This document shows positions 1 to 5,550 of a stretch of 10,877 nt of DNA, piece by piece. The first letter of the stretch is position 1, and each line of letters begins with the position of its first letter. The notes beneath the pieces were generated by a model. That model ran no database searches. It saw only the letters and a program-made list of their open reading frames with translations, and was not told the origin of the DNA. The stretch comes from Acidimicrobiia bacterium (GTDB lineage: Bacteria > Actinomycetota > Acidimicrobiia > Spongiisociales > UBA5794): positions 1 to 10,877 of the forward strand of contig JAUXCV010000037.1 in the NCBI GenBank assembly GCA_030618675.1. Reading direction: 5' to 3'. A program made the translations under genes and the position numbers.

Positions 1-175
1 TATCGAAGCACCTATGGATGACCCGTACGGTCGCATCAGATCGCGGTTGTTGCCGGAGATGGGCGGTTCGGGCGCATGCGAGATGCCCCGCACCTCGACG
101 TGCCCCAAGCCGTCACCTCGAAGTGTCCAGGTCGCTGATGTCGAATCCGGGCGAAGAAGTCGGCACTAATCCTTC
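1..175. other. Left edge, no supported gene
   Basis: I see no convincing coding region, RNA gene or repeat here. Short open frames exist on both strands, but they are rich in Arg, Ser, Pro and Cys in the manner of out-of-frame GC-rich DNA and lack a plausible start context. This stretch is downstream of the small minus-strand gene that ends at 176. Confidence 0.5.
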
Positions 176-394
176 TCACGCCTCCTCGACGCGTGGGTCG
201 ATGTTGCGCTCTTCGAGGTAGTGGTTGTAGCGCATCCATCCGTCTGAACCACTAGCGAGACGTATCTTGCCTGCGTGAGATTGAATGGTGAGGTCCCCAT
301 TGTCATGGCGCACCGTCTCTCGCAAGACCTCGTCAGATGGTCCATGGAAGGGACTTCCCGTGCTTCCTTGAATCTTGTTGTCGTGGTTCGTCAT
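176..394 (-). CDS. Hypothetical 72-aa protein
   Basis: This is a small soluble protein of unknown function that I do not recognise. It is polar, with a balanced, protein-like composition. The N-terminal half is rich in Gly, Ser, His and Asn, and the C-terminal half ends in a charged segment (residues about 54-72, containing YNHYLEERN and the final VEEA). There is no signal peptide, membrane helix or Cys motif. The ATG at 392-394 was chosen because TAAGAT, a good TANNNT -10 hexamer, lies exactly 6 nt upstream on the same strand (401-406). That is the geometry of a leaderless mRNA and is shared with several other genes in the window. It is divergent from the small membrane protein at 518, with 123 bp between the two starts. 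Coding status is inferred from composition and promoter position, not from homology. Confidence 0.55.
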   Translation of the reverse strand: MTNHDNKIQGSTGSPFHGPSDEVLRETVRHDNGDLTIQSHAGKIRLASGSDGWMRYNHYLEERNIDPRVEEA

Positions 395-400
395 ACTTCC

Positions 401-406
401 ATCTTA
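401..406 (-). promoter_or_regulatory. -10 element TAAGAT for the 72-aa gene
   Basis: TAAGAT on the minus strand fits the actinobacterial TANNNT -10 consensus and ends 6 nt before the ATG at 394. Transcription would therefore start at or within a base or two of the start codon. No clear -35 is visible at the usual distance. Inferred only. Confidence 0.4.
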
Positions 407-437
407 CGCCTCACAACGTGCTCCCCCATGATCAGCC

Positions 438-447
438 GTGTGCACAC
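438..447. promoter_or_regulatory. 10-bp palindrome between divergent promoters
   Basis: GTGTGCACAC is a perfect palindrome lying between the two divergent -10 hexamers (401-406 on minus, 505-510 on plus). Its position would suit an operator acting on both small genes. A 10-bp palindrome can occur by chance, and no second copy is seen nearby, so this is a weak call. Confidence 0.2.
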
Positions 448-504
448 CTCCTGGAGTGCCACCGGCAGCCCACGGCGCAGAGGTGCCTGATTGTTCGATG
501 GTGG

Positions 505-510
505 TACAAT
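505..510 (+). promoter_or_regulatory. Extended -10 element TGG-TACAAT
   Basis: TACAAT preceded by TGG (502-504) forms an extended -10 motif. It ends 7 nt before the ATG at 518, so the transcript would start at or next to the A of the start codon (leaderless). No good -35 is present, which suits an extended -10 promoter. This element also argues that the real start is ATG 518 rather than the in-frame TTG at 491, which lies upstream of the -10. Confidence 0.5.
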
Positions 511-517
511 CCCGGTC

Positions 518-685
518 ATGTTCAAGACAAACGACCTTGTAATCCTCGCCGTGAGCTCAGTCGTCGCGGTTGGCCTGCTCTACTTCTTATTCGACTTCAC
601 CCTGGTGGTTGCAATTGCATGGACGGCACTTCTCGCAGTCATTGGTTTGGTCGCCATGTACTTCAAAGGGAAGAGGTCGTCCTGA
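518..685 (+). CDS. Small two-helix membrane protein, 55 aa
   Basis: A short integral membrane protein of unknown function. After a six-residue polar N-terminus (MFKTND) there are two hydrophobic segments, about residues 7-27 and 29-49, joined by a tight turn around FDF. A short basic tail (KGKRSS) follows, which predicts a helical hairpin with the tail in the cytoplasm. The start at ATG 518 is preferred to TTG 491 because the TACAAT -10 hexamer sits 7 nt upstream of it and there is no Shine-Dalgarno sequence. It stands alone: divergent from the 72-aa gene and facing ssrA across a 240-bp gap. I recognise no family; small proteins of this shape can be membrane-complex modulators, but nothing here shows that. 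Confidence 0.6.
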   Translation: MFKTNDLVILAVSSVVAVGLLYFLFDFTLVVAIAWTALLAVIGLVAMYFKGKRSS

Positions 686-738
686 GCCGTATCCGTCTCC
701 GAAACTGAAGCCTCCCCGACAAGAGACATGGCCCATAA

Positions 739-765
739 CCGGTGAAGGGGGATACGCCTTACCGG
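739..765. terminator. Weak imperfect hairpin after the small membrane gene
   Basis: CCGGT (739-743) pairs with ACCGG (761-765), and an inner AAGG pairs with CCTT, leaving a small bulge. No U-run follows, so at most this is a weak terminator for the small membrane protein transcript. The rest of 686-895 shows no gene, tRNA or repeat. Confidence 0.2.
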
Positions 766-895
766 CTGGGTCAATATGCACGATCACTCCGCCATGCCGG
801 TGTGGAGATTCGCCGAACAGCGCGTCATGACATCGGAGACCCTCCATCAAGATCCAACAGCACCAACGGCCAGCGCGCGCCGCGAGCACACAACG

Positions 896-922
896 GAAGG
901 CCCGGTCTGAGACCGGGCCTTC
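896..922 (-). terminator. Perfect 12-bp hairpin at the ssrA 3' end
   Basis: Positions 896-907 and 911-922 are perfect inverted complements (12 bp, GC-rich core CCCGGTC/GACCGGG) around a 3-nt loop. The stem begins within 3 nt of the tmRNA discriminator base, so it is well placed to stop ssrA transcription and protect the 3' end before processing. The bases that follow on the minus strand (CGTTGTGT) are only moderately U-rich, so termination efficiency is uncertain. Confidence 0.65.
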
Positions 923-924
923 GG

Positions 925-1278
925 TGGAGGTGGGGGGAATCGAACCCCCGTCCCACGAGGTTTCAGCGTCGGCATCTCCGAGCGCAGCCGACAGCGAGCT
1001 TTCGGAACCTGGGAGACGCCGTCGGCAATTTCTCCTGGGCCCTAGTCGGAATTGTCTTACCCCGCCGGTCCCAACACCCCGGCGGGGGCATCCTGCATTG
1101 TTATGCCCGATTCCGGCGAGACAGGCACCCACCGGGCGGACACGCTGCGTAATTAGGCAGCGAGTGCGTAACTTTCGTTGTTGGCACTTATGGTTGTTCC
1201 CGACTGTTTAACGAGGCTCCGGGGACCTCGGCTCGCTTCCGGCGCCTCAACCCTCACGGTCGAAACCATGTCACCCCC
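925..1278 (-). ncRNA. ssrA: tmRNA (transfer-messenger RNA)
   Basis: tmRNA rescues stalled ribosomes with SmpB: its alanyl-tRNA-like end enters the A site and its internal frame tags the stalled protein for proteolysis. On the minus strand the 5' end reads GGGGGUGA, followed by the tmRNA hallmark GGUUUCGAC. The 3' end carries a T-arm (GGGGG UUCGAUU CCCCC) and the acceptor strand CACCUCC plus discriminator A. The acceptor stem pairs over 7 bp with one G-U. After the discriminator the DNA reads CCG, so the terminal CCA is not encoded and must be added. The tag frame lies at 1153-1185. The mature RNA is about 354 nt plus CCA, a normal one-piece length. smpB lies about 1.7 kb upstream on the same strand, separated by two plus-strand genes. 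This call is very secure; the ends could shift by 1-3 nt. Confidence 0.95.
1153..1185 (-). other. tmRNA tag-peptide reading frame ANNESYALAA
   Basis: Within ssrA the resume codon GCC (1183-1185) opens the frame A-N-N-E-S-Y-A-L-A-A, followed by UAA (1153-1155). The C-terminal ALAA is the degron-type ending recognised by ClpXP-class proteases and is typical of actinobacterial tags. At ten residues the tag is at the short end of the usual range. Confidence 0.9.
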
Positions 1279-1289
1279 TTGCGGGGAAC

Positions 1290-1295
1290 ACGCTA
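1290..1295 (-). promoter_or_regulatory. Possible ssrA -10 element (TAGCGT)
   Basis: TAGCGT on the minus strand fits TANNNT and lies 11 nt upstream of the mature tmRNA 5' end, leaving room for a short 5' leader to be trimmed. A TTGAAG at 1310-1315 could be a -35, but the 14-nt spacing is short. Candidate only. Confidence 0.35.
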
Positions 1296-1371
1296 GGCGC
1301 GTTCAACACCTTCAAGCGTAGTCGTGCAATCCGGTCACCGCTCCCCCTCCCCGCTAGGGGCGATCCACAGA

Positions 1372-1377
1372 TAGCCT
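1372..1377 (+). promoter_or_regulatory. Possible -10 TAGCCT, leaderless start for the gene at 1384
   Basis: TAGCCT fits TANNNT and ends exactly 6 nt before ATG 1384. There is no Shine-Dalgarno sequence in front of that ATG. Together these suggest a leaderless transcript for the thioredoxin-fold gene. No clear -35 is present. Confidence 0.35.
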
Positions 1378-1383
1378 GCCCTC

Positions 1384-2259
1384 ATGGATACCGAACCGCA
1401 GAATTCAACAGATGGGGCGCCCGAACCTTCAACCCCCGTCTCGTCAACTATCGATGTGACGGCACGCCGGGAGCATTCGCGCACGTCCGGTACCGCCCGC
1501 GGACTATTGGTTGTCCTTGCGATCGGACTGGTCGCCGTGTTCGCCATGCAGGTGTTCACCCTCGTCTCGGCGAGTAGAACCGACGAGCAGATCGCCGCCC
1601 TCGACGAGCAGATCAGCTCGGTTGACGGACAGATCAGCTCCGTCGTCGGTGACGTGGCCGCCGTCCAGGAGTCCGTCGACGCTGTCGATCAGAAAGTCGA
1701 CGATCTTGCAACCGGTTCCTTGATCGCTCCCACCGCCTCCGGCGCATCGGCCGCCGCTGCACCGGGTACACCCGATGGGTATCTCCCCCAATTCGAGCAG
1801 GGCCAACCGGATGCCGCTCTCGGAGTGGTTCTCGGTGACGTCTCGGGTGTCGAGTACTACGCGGACACCGAGATCACCATCGATCCTGCGGACGGCACAG
1901 CGCGGGCATGGCTCGTCTGGGCACACTGGTGTCCGTACTGTCAGCAAGAGCTGCCCCCATTGTCGGACTGGTACGCAGAGAACGCCGATGCGTATCCGAA
2001 CGTCGAGCTCGTCAGCATCACCAGCTCCATCGACCCGACCCGCGGTAACCCGCTAGAGCCGTACCTCGACGAACTCCAGCTTCCGTTTTCAACGATCGTG
2101 GACCCCGACCTCGCTCTCGCAGAGCAATTCGGGCTGAGCGCCTACCCGTTCTGGGTCTTCACCGGAGGGGACGGCAAGACCATGCTCAGAACCGCCGGAC
2201 TCCTCGGCGTCGAACAGGTCGAGAGTATCTTCGATCAGCTCGAAGCGTTGTCTGCGTAG
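1384..2259 (+). CDS. Membrane-anchored coiled-coil thioredoxin-fold protein (TlpA/ResA-like)
   Basis: A 291-aa exported thiol-disulfide oxidoreductase, probably acting outside the membrane on cysteines of secreted or cytochrome-type proteins. Residues 1-38 are a polar cytoplasmic tail and about 39-62 a single membrane helix. Residues 67-108 form six uninterrupted heptads (DEQIAAL, DEQISSV, DGQISSV and so on) with I/V and L/V at the core positions, a coiled coil that should oligomerise the protein. An Ala/Gly/Pro-rich linker (about 111-135) leads to a thioredoxin domain (about 145-291). The active site is WCPYC (Cys183, Cys186), and the expected cis-Pro is Pro255 in SAYPFWVF. The fold and CxxC site are clear; the substrate is not. 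TlpA-like family membership is inferred. The methyltransferase follows 12 nt downstream, so the two are likely co-transcribed. Confidence 0.85.
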   Translation: MDTEPQNSTDGAPEPSTPVSSTIDVTARREHSRTSGTARGLLVVLAIGLVAVFAMQVFTLVSASRTDEQIAALDEQISSVDGQISSVVGDVAAVQESVDAVDQKVDDLATGSLIAPTASGASAAAAPGTPDGYLPQFEQGQPDAALGVVLGDVSGVEYYADTEITIDPADGTARAWLVWAHWCPYCQQELPPLSDWYAENADAYPNVELVSITSSIDPTRGNPLEPYLDELQLPFSTIVDPDLALAEQFGLSAYPFWVFTGGDGKTMLRTAGLLGVEQVESIFDQLEALSA

Positions 2260-2271
2260 GGTTCGCTCGTC

Positions 2272-2841
2272 GTGCGCTCCTCCTGGGATAGCCGTTACCG
2301 GGAGCGGTCGACCCCGGTAGATCCGGCGGCGTTCGTCACTGTCGAACTCGGACCGCTCCTCGGATCGCCAGGTCGAGCCCTCGATCTCGCTGGAGGCGCG
2401 GGAAGACACAGCGTCTGGCTGGCGGAGCGTGGCTGGGAAACGACCATGCTCGACACATCCGAGGTCGCCATCAGCCTCGCCGCCGAGCGGGCCCGAGAGG
2501 CCGGGCTCGATCTCACTCTCGTCCACAGCGACCTCACCGCCGGAACGCTCCCCAGAGGTCCCTGGGATCTCGTGCTCATCGTCCACTACCTTCAGAGAGA
2601 CCTGTTCGCTCAGGCCATCGAACTGCTTGCCGATGGCGGCTTGATCGCTTTCTCTGTCGCAACGGTACGGAACCTGGAGCGCCGGGAGCGACCTCCGCGC
2701 CCCTACCTCCTCGAGGAGGGCGAGGCGCCGTCCTTCGTCGATGGTCTTCAGATCCTCCACTATGCCGAAGACTGGTCGGTGGAAGACCGTCACGAGGCAA
2801 GGGTGGTGGCCCGGAAGAGAAGTAGATCAGTAGACCAGTAG
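2272..2841 (+). CDS. Class I SAM-dependent methyltransferase
   Basis: A small (189-aa) cytoplasmic class I methyltransferase of the TehB-like/Methyltransf_25 shape; the substrate is unknown. The SAM-binding motif I is ALDLAGGAGRH (residues 36-46), a variant of the usual LDLGCGTGRH. The acidic residue at the end of strand beta-2 is Asp61 (MLDTSEVA). Asp87 (HSD) should contact the adenine, and the motif IV strand is WDLVLIVHYLQR (about 98-109). The GTG start at 2272 gives a natural N-terminus (WDSRYRER, typical of the family's opening W-D-x-R-Y) and lies 12 nt after the thioredoxin-fold gene, suggesting an operon. The last residues (S-R-S-V-D-Q) and the TAG stop are encoded by a tandem octamer repeat (2821-2844) that continues past the gene. 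That suggests the C-terminus was set by repeat DNA. Confidence 0.8.
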   Translation: MRSSWDSRYRERSTPVDPAAFVTVELGPLLGSPGRALDLAGGAGRHSVWLAERGWETTMLDTSEVAISLAAERAREAGLDLTLVHSDLTAGTLPRGPWDLVLIVHYLQRDLFAQAIELLADGGLIAFSVATVRNLERRERPPRPYLLEEGEAPSFVDGLQILHYAEDWSVEDRHEARVVARKRSRSVDQ

Positions 2842-2844
2842 ATC
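2821..2844 (+). repeat. Tandem octamer array AGTAGAYC x3 over a stop codon
   Basis: Three exact-period octamers: AGTAGATC (2821-2828), AGTAGACC (2829-2836) and AGTAGATC (2837-2844), with a decayed fourth unit after them. The array supplies the last codons and the TAG stop of the methyltransferase. Its GTAG core matches the octamer array at the prfB end (8241-8342). Confidence 0.75.
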
Positions 2845-2869
2845 AGGCAGAGTCATCGGTGCTGGAGAT

Positions 2870-2889
2870 GCCAGCTGCCAGCTGCCAGC
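2870..2889 (+). repeat. Tandem heptamer GCCAGCT, about 2.9 copies
   Basis: Two full GCCAGCT units and a partial third (GCCAGC) run without interruption. This is the second of several short tandem families packed into the methyltransferase-smpB junction. A nearby GCTGG (2861-2865) could pair with CCAGC. Confidence 0.6.
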
Positions 2890-2907
2890 GAGACAGTTCC
2901 TGCCGAC

Positions 2908-2926
2908 GGTACCGGGTACGGTACGG
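2908..2926 (+). repeat. GTACSG-type short repeat
   Basis: The motif GGTAC/GTACGG recurs three times in 19 bases, with an internal GGTACC palindrome (2909-2914). It is the most degenerate of the tandem families in this junction. Confidence 0.4.
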
Positions 2927-2934
2927 GCTCCCCG

Positions 2935-2955
2935 CTACGGACTACGGACTACTGA
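2935..2955 (-). repeat. Tandem heptamer CTACGGA x3 before smpB
   Basis: On plus the units read CTACGGA, CTACGGA, CTACTGA. On the minus strand this becomes a GTAG-core array, so it is inverted relative to the AGTAG octamers at 2821-2844. It ends 7 nt after the smpB stop codon. The pair of arrays could form an imperfect stem in transcripts from either side. Confidence 0.65.
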
Positions 2956-2962
2956 GCGAAGC

Positions 2963-3421
2963 TCATCTTCTGTGGCTTCTTGCCCGGTCCATCTCTCGCT
3001 TCTGCTGGCGTTCAACGATCTTCTTGCGCTTGTCGTAAGTGTGCCGGCCCTTGGCGAGTGCGATCTCGATCTTCGCGATCCCACGGACGAAGTAGATCTG
3101 GAGCGGAACGAGCGTGAGGCCCTGTTCGTTGACCTTGCCGGTGAGACGGTCGATCTCACGTCGATGGAGCAGGAGTTTGCGTGTGCGCTCGGGGGCATGC
3201 CCGCCGTCGATCGCGAATGAGTACGGAGCGATATGGGCGTTCTCCAGCCAGAGTTCTCCGCCCTGCAGCAACCCGTAGGCATCCTTGAGTTGCACCTGCC
3301 CGGCACGGAGGCTCTTCACCTCGGACCCGGTGAGCACCATCCCTGCCTCGAAGGTGTCGAGGATCTCGTAGTTGTGCCGTGCGCGCCGGTTGGTTGCGAC
3401 GACTTTGCGACCTTCAGCCAT
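2963..3421 (-). CDS. smpB: SsrA-binding protein SmpB
   Basis: SmpB binds the tRNA-like domain of tmRNA and delivers it to stalled ribosomes, where its C-terminal tail senses the empty mRNA channel. The 152-aa length is normal. Family hallmarks are visible: a start of the VVATNRRARHNYEI type (about residues 7-20), the GSEVKSLRAGQ segment (about 32-42), a core with LQIYFVRGIAKIEIALAKGRHTYDKR (given here only as a landmark, about 107-132), and a Lys/Arg-rich tail to RSHRR. ATG 3421 has no Shine-Dalgarno sequence but has TAACCT 6 nt upstream, suggesting leaderless translation from its own promoter. The M23 peptidase gene ends 48 nt upstream on the same strand, so read-through from ftsEX is also possible. 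ssrA lies downstream on the same strand, beyond two plus-strand genes. Confidence 0.96.
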   Translation of the reverse strand: MAEGRKVVATNRRARHNYEILDTFEAGMVLTGSEVKSLRAGQVQLKDAYGLLQGGELWLENAHIAPYSFAIDGGHAPERTRKLLLHRREIDRLTGKVNEQGLTLVPLQIYFVRGIAKIEIALAKGRHTYDKRKKIVERQQKREMDRARSHRR

Positions 3422-3427
3422 GATCGG

Positions 3428-3433
3428 AGGTTA
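3428..3433 (-). promoter_or_regulatory. -10 element TAACCT for smpB
   Basis: TAACCT on the minus strand fits TANNNT and ends 6 nt before the smpB ATG, as for other genes in this window. It lies in the 48-nt gap after the M23 peptidase gene, so smpB may have its own leaderless transcript. No well-spaced -35 is visible. Confidence 0.4.
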
Positions 3434-3469
3434 GGAGTGTGCTGAGCGATGCCGCTGCTCAACGCACGC

Positions 3470-4666
3470 TTAGAAGTACTTGGTCGGATTCACGGGGTTG
3501 CCGTTGATCCTGACCTCGAAGTGGAGATGGGGTGCGGTCGATACCCCCGTCGATCCCACGTAGCCGATCACCTGCCCGGTGCTCACCTTCTGCCCGTGGG
3601 ACACAGCGAACCTCGACTGGTGTGCGTACAGCGTCACCATGCCACCGCCGTGATCGATCATGATCGAGTTCCCGTATCCGCCCTTCACTCCTGCGAAGAA
3701 GACGATTCCGCCCGCGGCTGCCGCGATCTGCTGTCCCATGCCGCCGTTCATGTCAACGCCGTTGTGCATCAACGAATAGCCGTAGATCGGATGGATCCTC
3801 GGTCCGAATCCAGATGAGATCCCGCCCGGTACGGGACGGACGAGGCTCCCCGGTGCAGCGCCTGCGGCTCTTGCCCGCTCCGCGATGAGTTTCTTGATCG
3901 ACGATTGCTCCTTTTCGAGCGAGGCGATCTCGACCTCGATCTCTTCGATCTCGGCCTCGTACGACGCGAGCAGAGATCGCTGCCGGCGGTACTCCTCCTG
4001 CAGGGCATCGCTCGACCGCTGCAGTTCGTTCTGCAGCGAGCCGAGACGCTCCTCGGTGATCTCGAGATCGGCCACATCGGAGAGAAGCGTGGCTTCGTGT
4101 GCAGCGATCGTGTCGCTCGCTTGCTGCTCGTCGACAAGGAGGGATTCGAATCGTTGCACCGTATCCGTGCCGCTGGCGGTGATCCGGTCGAGATACGCCA
4201 GCCCTATCCCGATGTCGGTCCACACTTTCGCCGACAGGGCGACCGTCGGCACACCGAGACCCGCACTCATGTAGGACTCGATGGCGTAGTTCGCAGCATC
4301 GATACGTGCCGTCCCCAACTCCGACCTGGTCTGTGCGAGGGACTGGTATTTCGCGTGTAGGTCGGACCGAACCTCGCGCAGGGCACCCCGCTTCTGACCG
4401 AGTTCGGATTCGACGGCGATCACGTCCATCCTCGTTGAAGCCATCGATTCCAGGACCTCGTCCATGTGCTCGGCCGTCGCCTGGATATCGCGGGCAAGAG
4501 CGCTGCGGTTCGTTGATTTGGCGTCGATCTCATCGCTCAGGGAATGGATGCGGTTCCTGACGCTCTGCAGATCGACGTTGAGATCGTCGGCCTCGACCGC
4601 CGGTACCACGGCGAACATCAGAACCGCGGTGAGGGCCGTGACAAGGAGGCGGCGCGCGCGGGTCAC
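3470..4666 (-). CDS. Exported coiled-coil M23 peptidoglycan endopeptidase (FtsEX partner)
   Basis: A 398-aa secreted cell-wall hydrolase, the likely enzyme switched on by FtsEX (EnvC/PcsB-like architecture). A signal peptide spans about residues 1-26 (basic MTRARR, hydrophobic core, cleavage near VEA-DD). Long coiled coils follow at about 30-120 and 190-270. The C-terminal M23/LytM domain (about 282-398) keeps the zinc ligands His301 and Asp305 (HNGVD) and His382, plus the catalytic histidines His349 (YAHQS) and His380 (PHLHFE). It should therefore be an active peptidase, unlike EnvC itself, whose LytM domain is degenerate. The GTG start overlaps the ftsX stop by 4 nt (GTGA), which implies translational coupling. 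Coupling to FtsEX through the coiled coil is inferred from known FtsEX systems. No gene symbol is given because the family carries many names. Confidence 0.92.
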   Translation of the reverse strand: MTRARRLLVTALTAVLMFAVVPAVEADDLNVDLQSVRNRIHSLSDEIDAKSTNRSALARDIQATAEHMDEVLESMASTRMDVIAVESELGQKRGALREVRSDLHAKYQSLAQTRSELGTARIDAANYAIESYMSAGLGVPTVALSAKVWTDIGIGLAYLDRITASGTDTVQRFESLLVDEQQASDTIAAHEATLLSDVADLEITEERLGSLQNELQRSSDALQEEYRRQRSLLASYEAEIEEIEVEIASLEKEQSSIKKLIAERARAAGAAPGSLVRPVPGGISSGFGPRIHPIYGYSLMHNGVDMNGGMGQQIAAAAGGIVFFAGVKGGYGNSIMIDHGGGMVTLYAHQSRFAVSHGQKVSTGQVIGYVGSTGVSTAPHLHFEVRINGNPVNPTKYF

Positions 4667-5550
4667 GTTCGCAGGTACTTGTGGACCGTGAGGCTCAGGC
4701 CACTGCCGATGAGACCGGCAAGCACCCCGAACAGCAGGACCAGCGCTCCCTGCGTGAGGAGGTATTCAGGTTGAACTGCGACATTGATCCAGTCCGGCAG
4801 TTCGGTGAGGCGATCGACGGCCAGTTGCTGAGCAACGACGATGAAGCCCACAGCGAGACCGGCCCCCATGAATCCTTCGATCGCTCCCTCGAGGAGGAAC
4901 GGTATTCGCACGAACCAGTTCGATGCACCGACGAGTCGCATGATCTCGATGTCCTCGCGGCGCGCGTAGATAGCCATGTGGATCGTGTTCGCGATCAGCG
5001 CTACCGCTGCCACTCCGAGCGCCACGGCCAGAAGCCAGAACATCACACGGAGGCCGTCACGGAGCGAGATCATGGCATCGATGGCCTGCCCCGCCGATTG
5101 CACGCGCAGGAGTCCCGGGGTTGCTTGCAAGCGCGTTACGATCGTTTGGTAGTCGTCGGGATCGACGGGCTTGATCCTGAGCGACGCCGGGACGATATCC
5201 GGGCTCTCCTCGATGACCCGCAGCGTGGCGGGCTGATTCGAGAGCAGTATCCGAGCCTCGTCGAGGGCCTCGGCTTTGGAGACGAACGTGACCGTGGCGA
5301 CTTCCGGCCAATTCTCCATCTCGGCCTGCATATCGGGCACGGCCGTCAGCGAGGCATCTTGGACGAAGGCAATGACGCGAACGTCCTCGGCCCACTGAAG
5401 GGTATTGATCCGAACCACCTCGCCGAAGACGAGAGTTCCGAATGTGAGAGTCAGGGAGATGAAGACCGCCAGCACCGCGCCCAGCACCACCAGGCCGTTG
5501 CGCCCGATATTGGCGAAGGCCTCTCTCAGCACGTAGGTCACGCGAGTCAT
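4663..5550 (-). CDS. ftsX: Cell division ABC transporter permease-like protein FtsX
   Basis: FtsX is the membrane half of FtsEX. It carries the ATPase signal across the membrane to activate a peptidoglycan hydrolase at the septum. The 295-aa protein has the expected topology: a cytoplasmic N-terminus (YVLREAFANIGRNG), TM1 at about 17-43, and a large extracellular domain at about 44-167 (hydrolase-binding in known systems). TM2 (about 168-192), TM3 (about 220-245) and TM4 (about 267-289) follow. The cytoplasmic loop with EIMRLVGAS (202-210) is the FtsX-family coupling region that contacts FtsE. Its ATG overlaps the ftsE stop (ATGA, 5547-5550), and its stop overlaps the M23 gene start. The three genes are therefore one tightly coupled unit. 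Confidence 0.95.
   Translation of the reverse strand: MTRVTYVLREAFANIGRNGLVVLGAVLAVFISLTLTFGTLVFGEVVRINTLQWAEDVRVIAFVQDASLTAVPDMQAEMENWPEVATVTFVSKAEALDEARILLSNQPATLRVIEESPDIVPASLRIKPVDPDDYQTIVTRLQATPGLLRVQSAGQAIDAMISLRDGLRVMFWLLAVALGVAAVALIANTIHMAIYARREDIEIMRLVGASNWFVRIPFLLEGAIEGFMGAGLAVGFIVVAQQLAVDRLTELPDWINVAVQPEYLLTQGALVLLFGVLAGLIGSGLSLTVHKYLRT

Noticed and set aside
925..955. Possible tRNA, from the T-arm GGTTCGATTCC on the minus strand
   Set aside because: There is no anticodon arm at tRNA distance; the T-arm and acceptor belong to the tmRNA whose 5' half is at 1250-1278.
587..1132. 181-aa minus-strand open frame running across the ssrA 3' half
   Set aside because: It overlaps the secure tmRNA and its terminator, and its sequence is low-quality Arg/Gly/Cys-rich with no family signature.
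3753..4223. 156-aa minus-strand frame inside the M23 gene
   Set aside because: Different frame of the same strand within a gene with signal peptide, coiled coil and complete zinc site; Arg-rich shadow.
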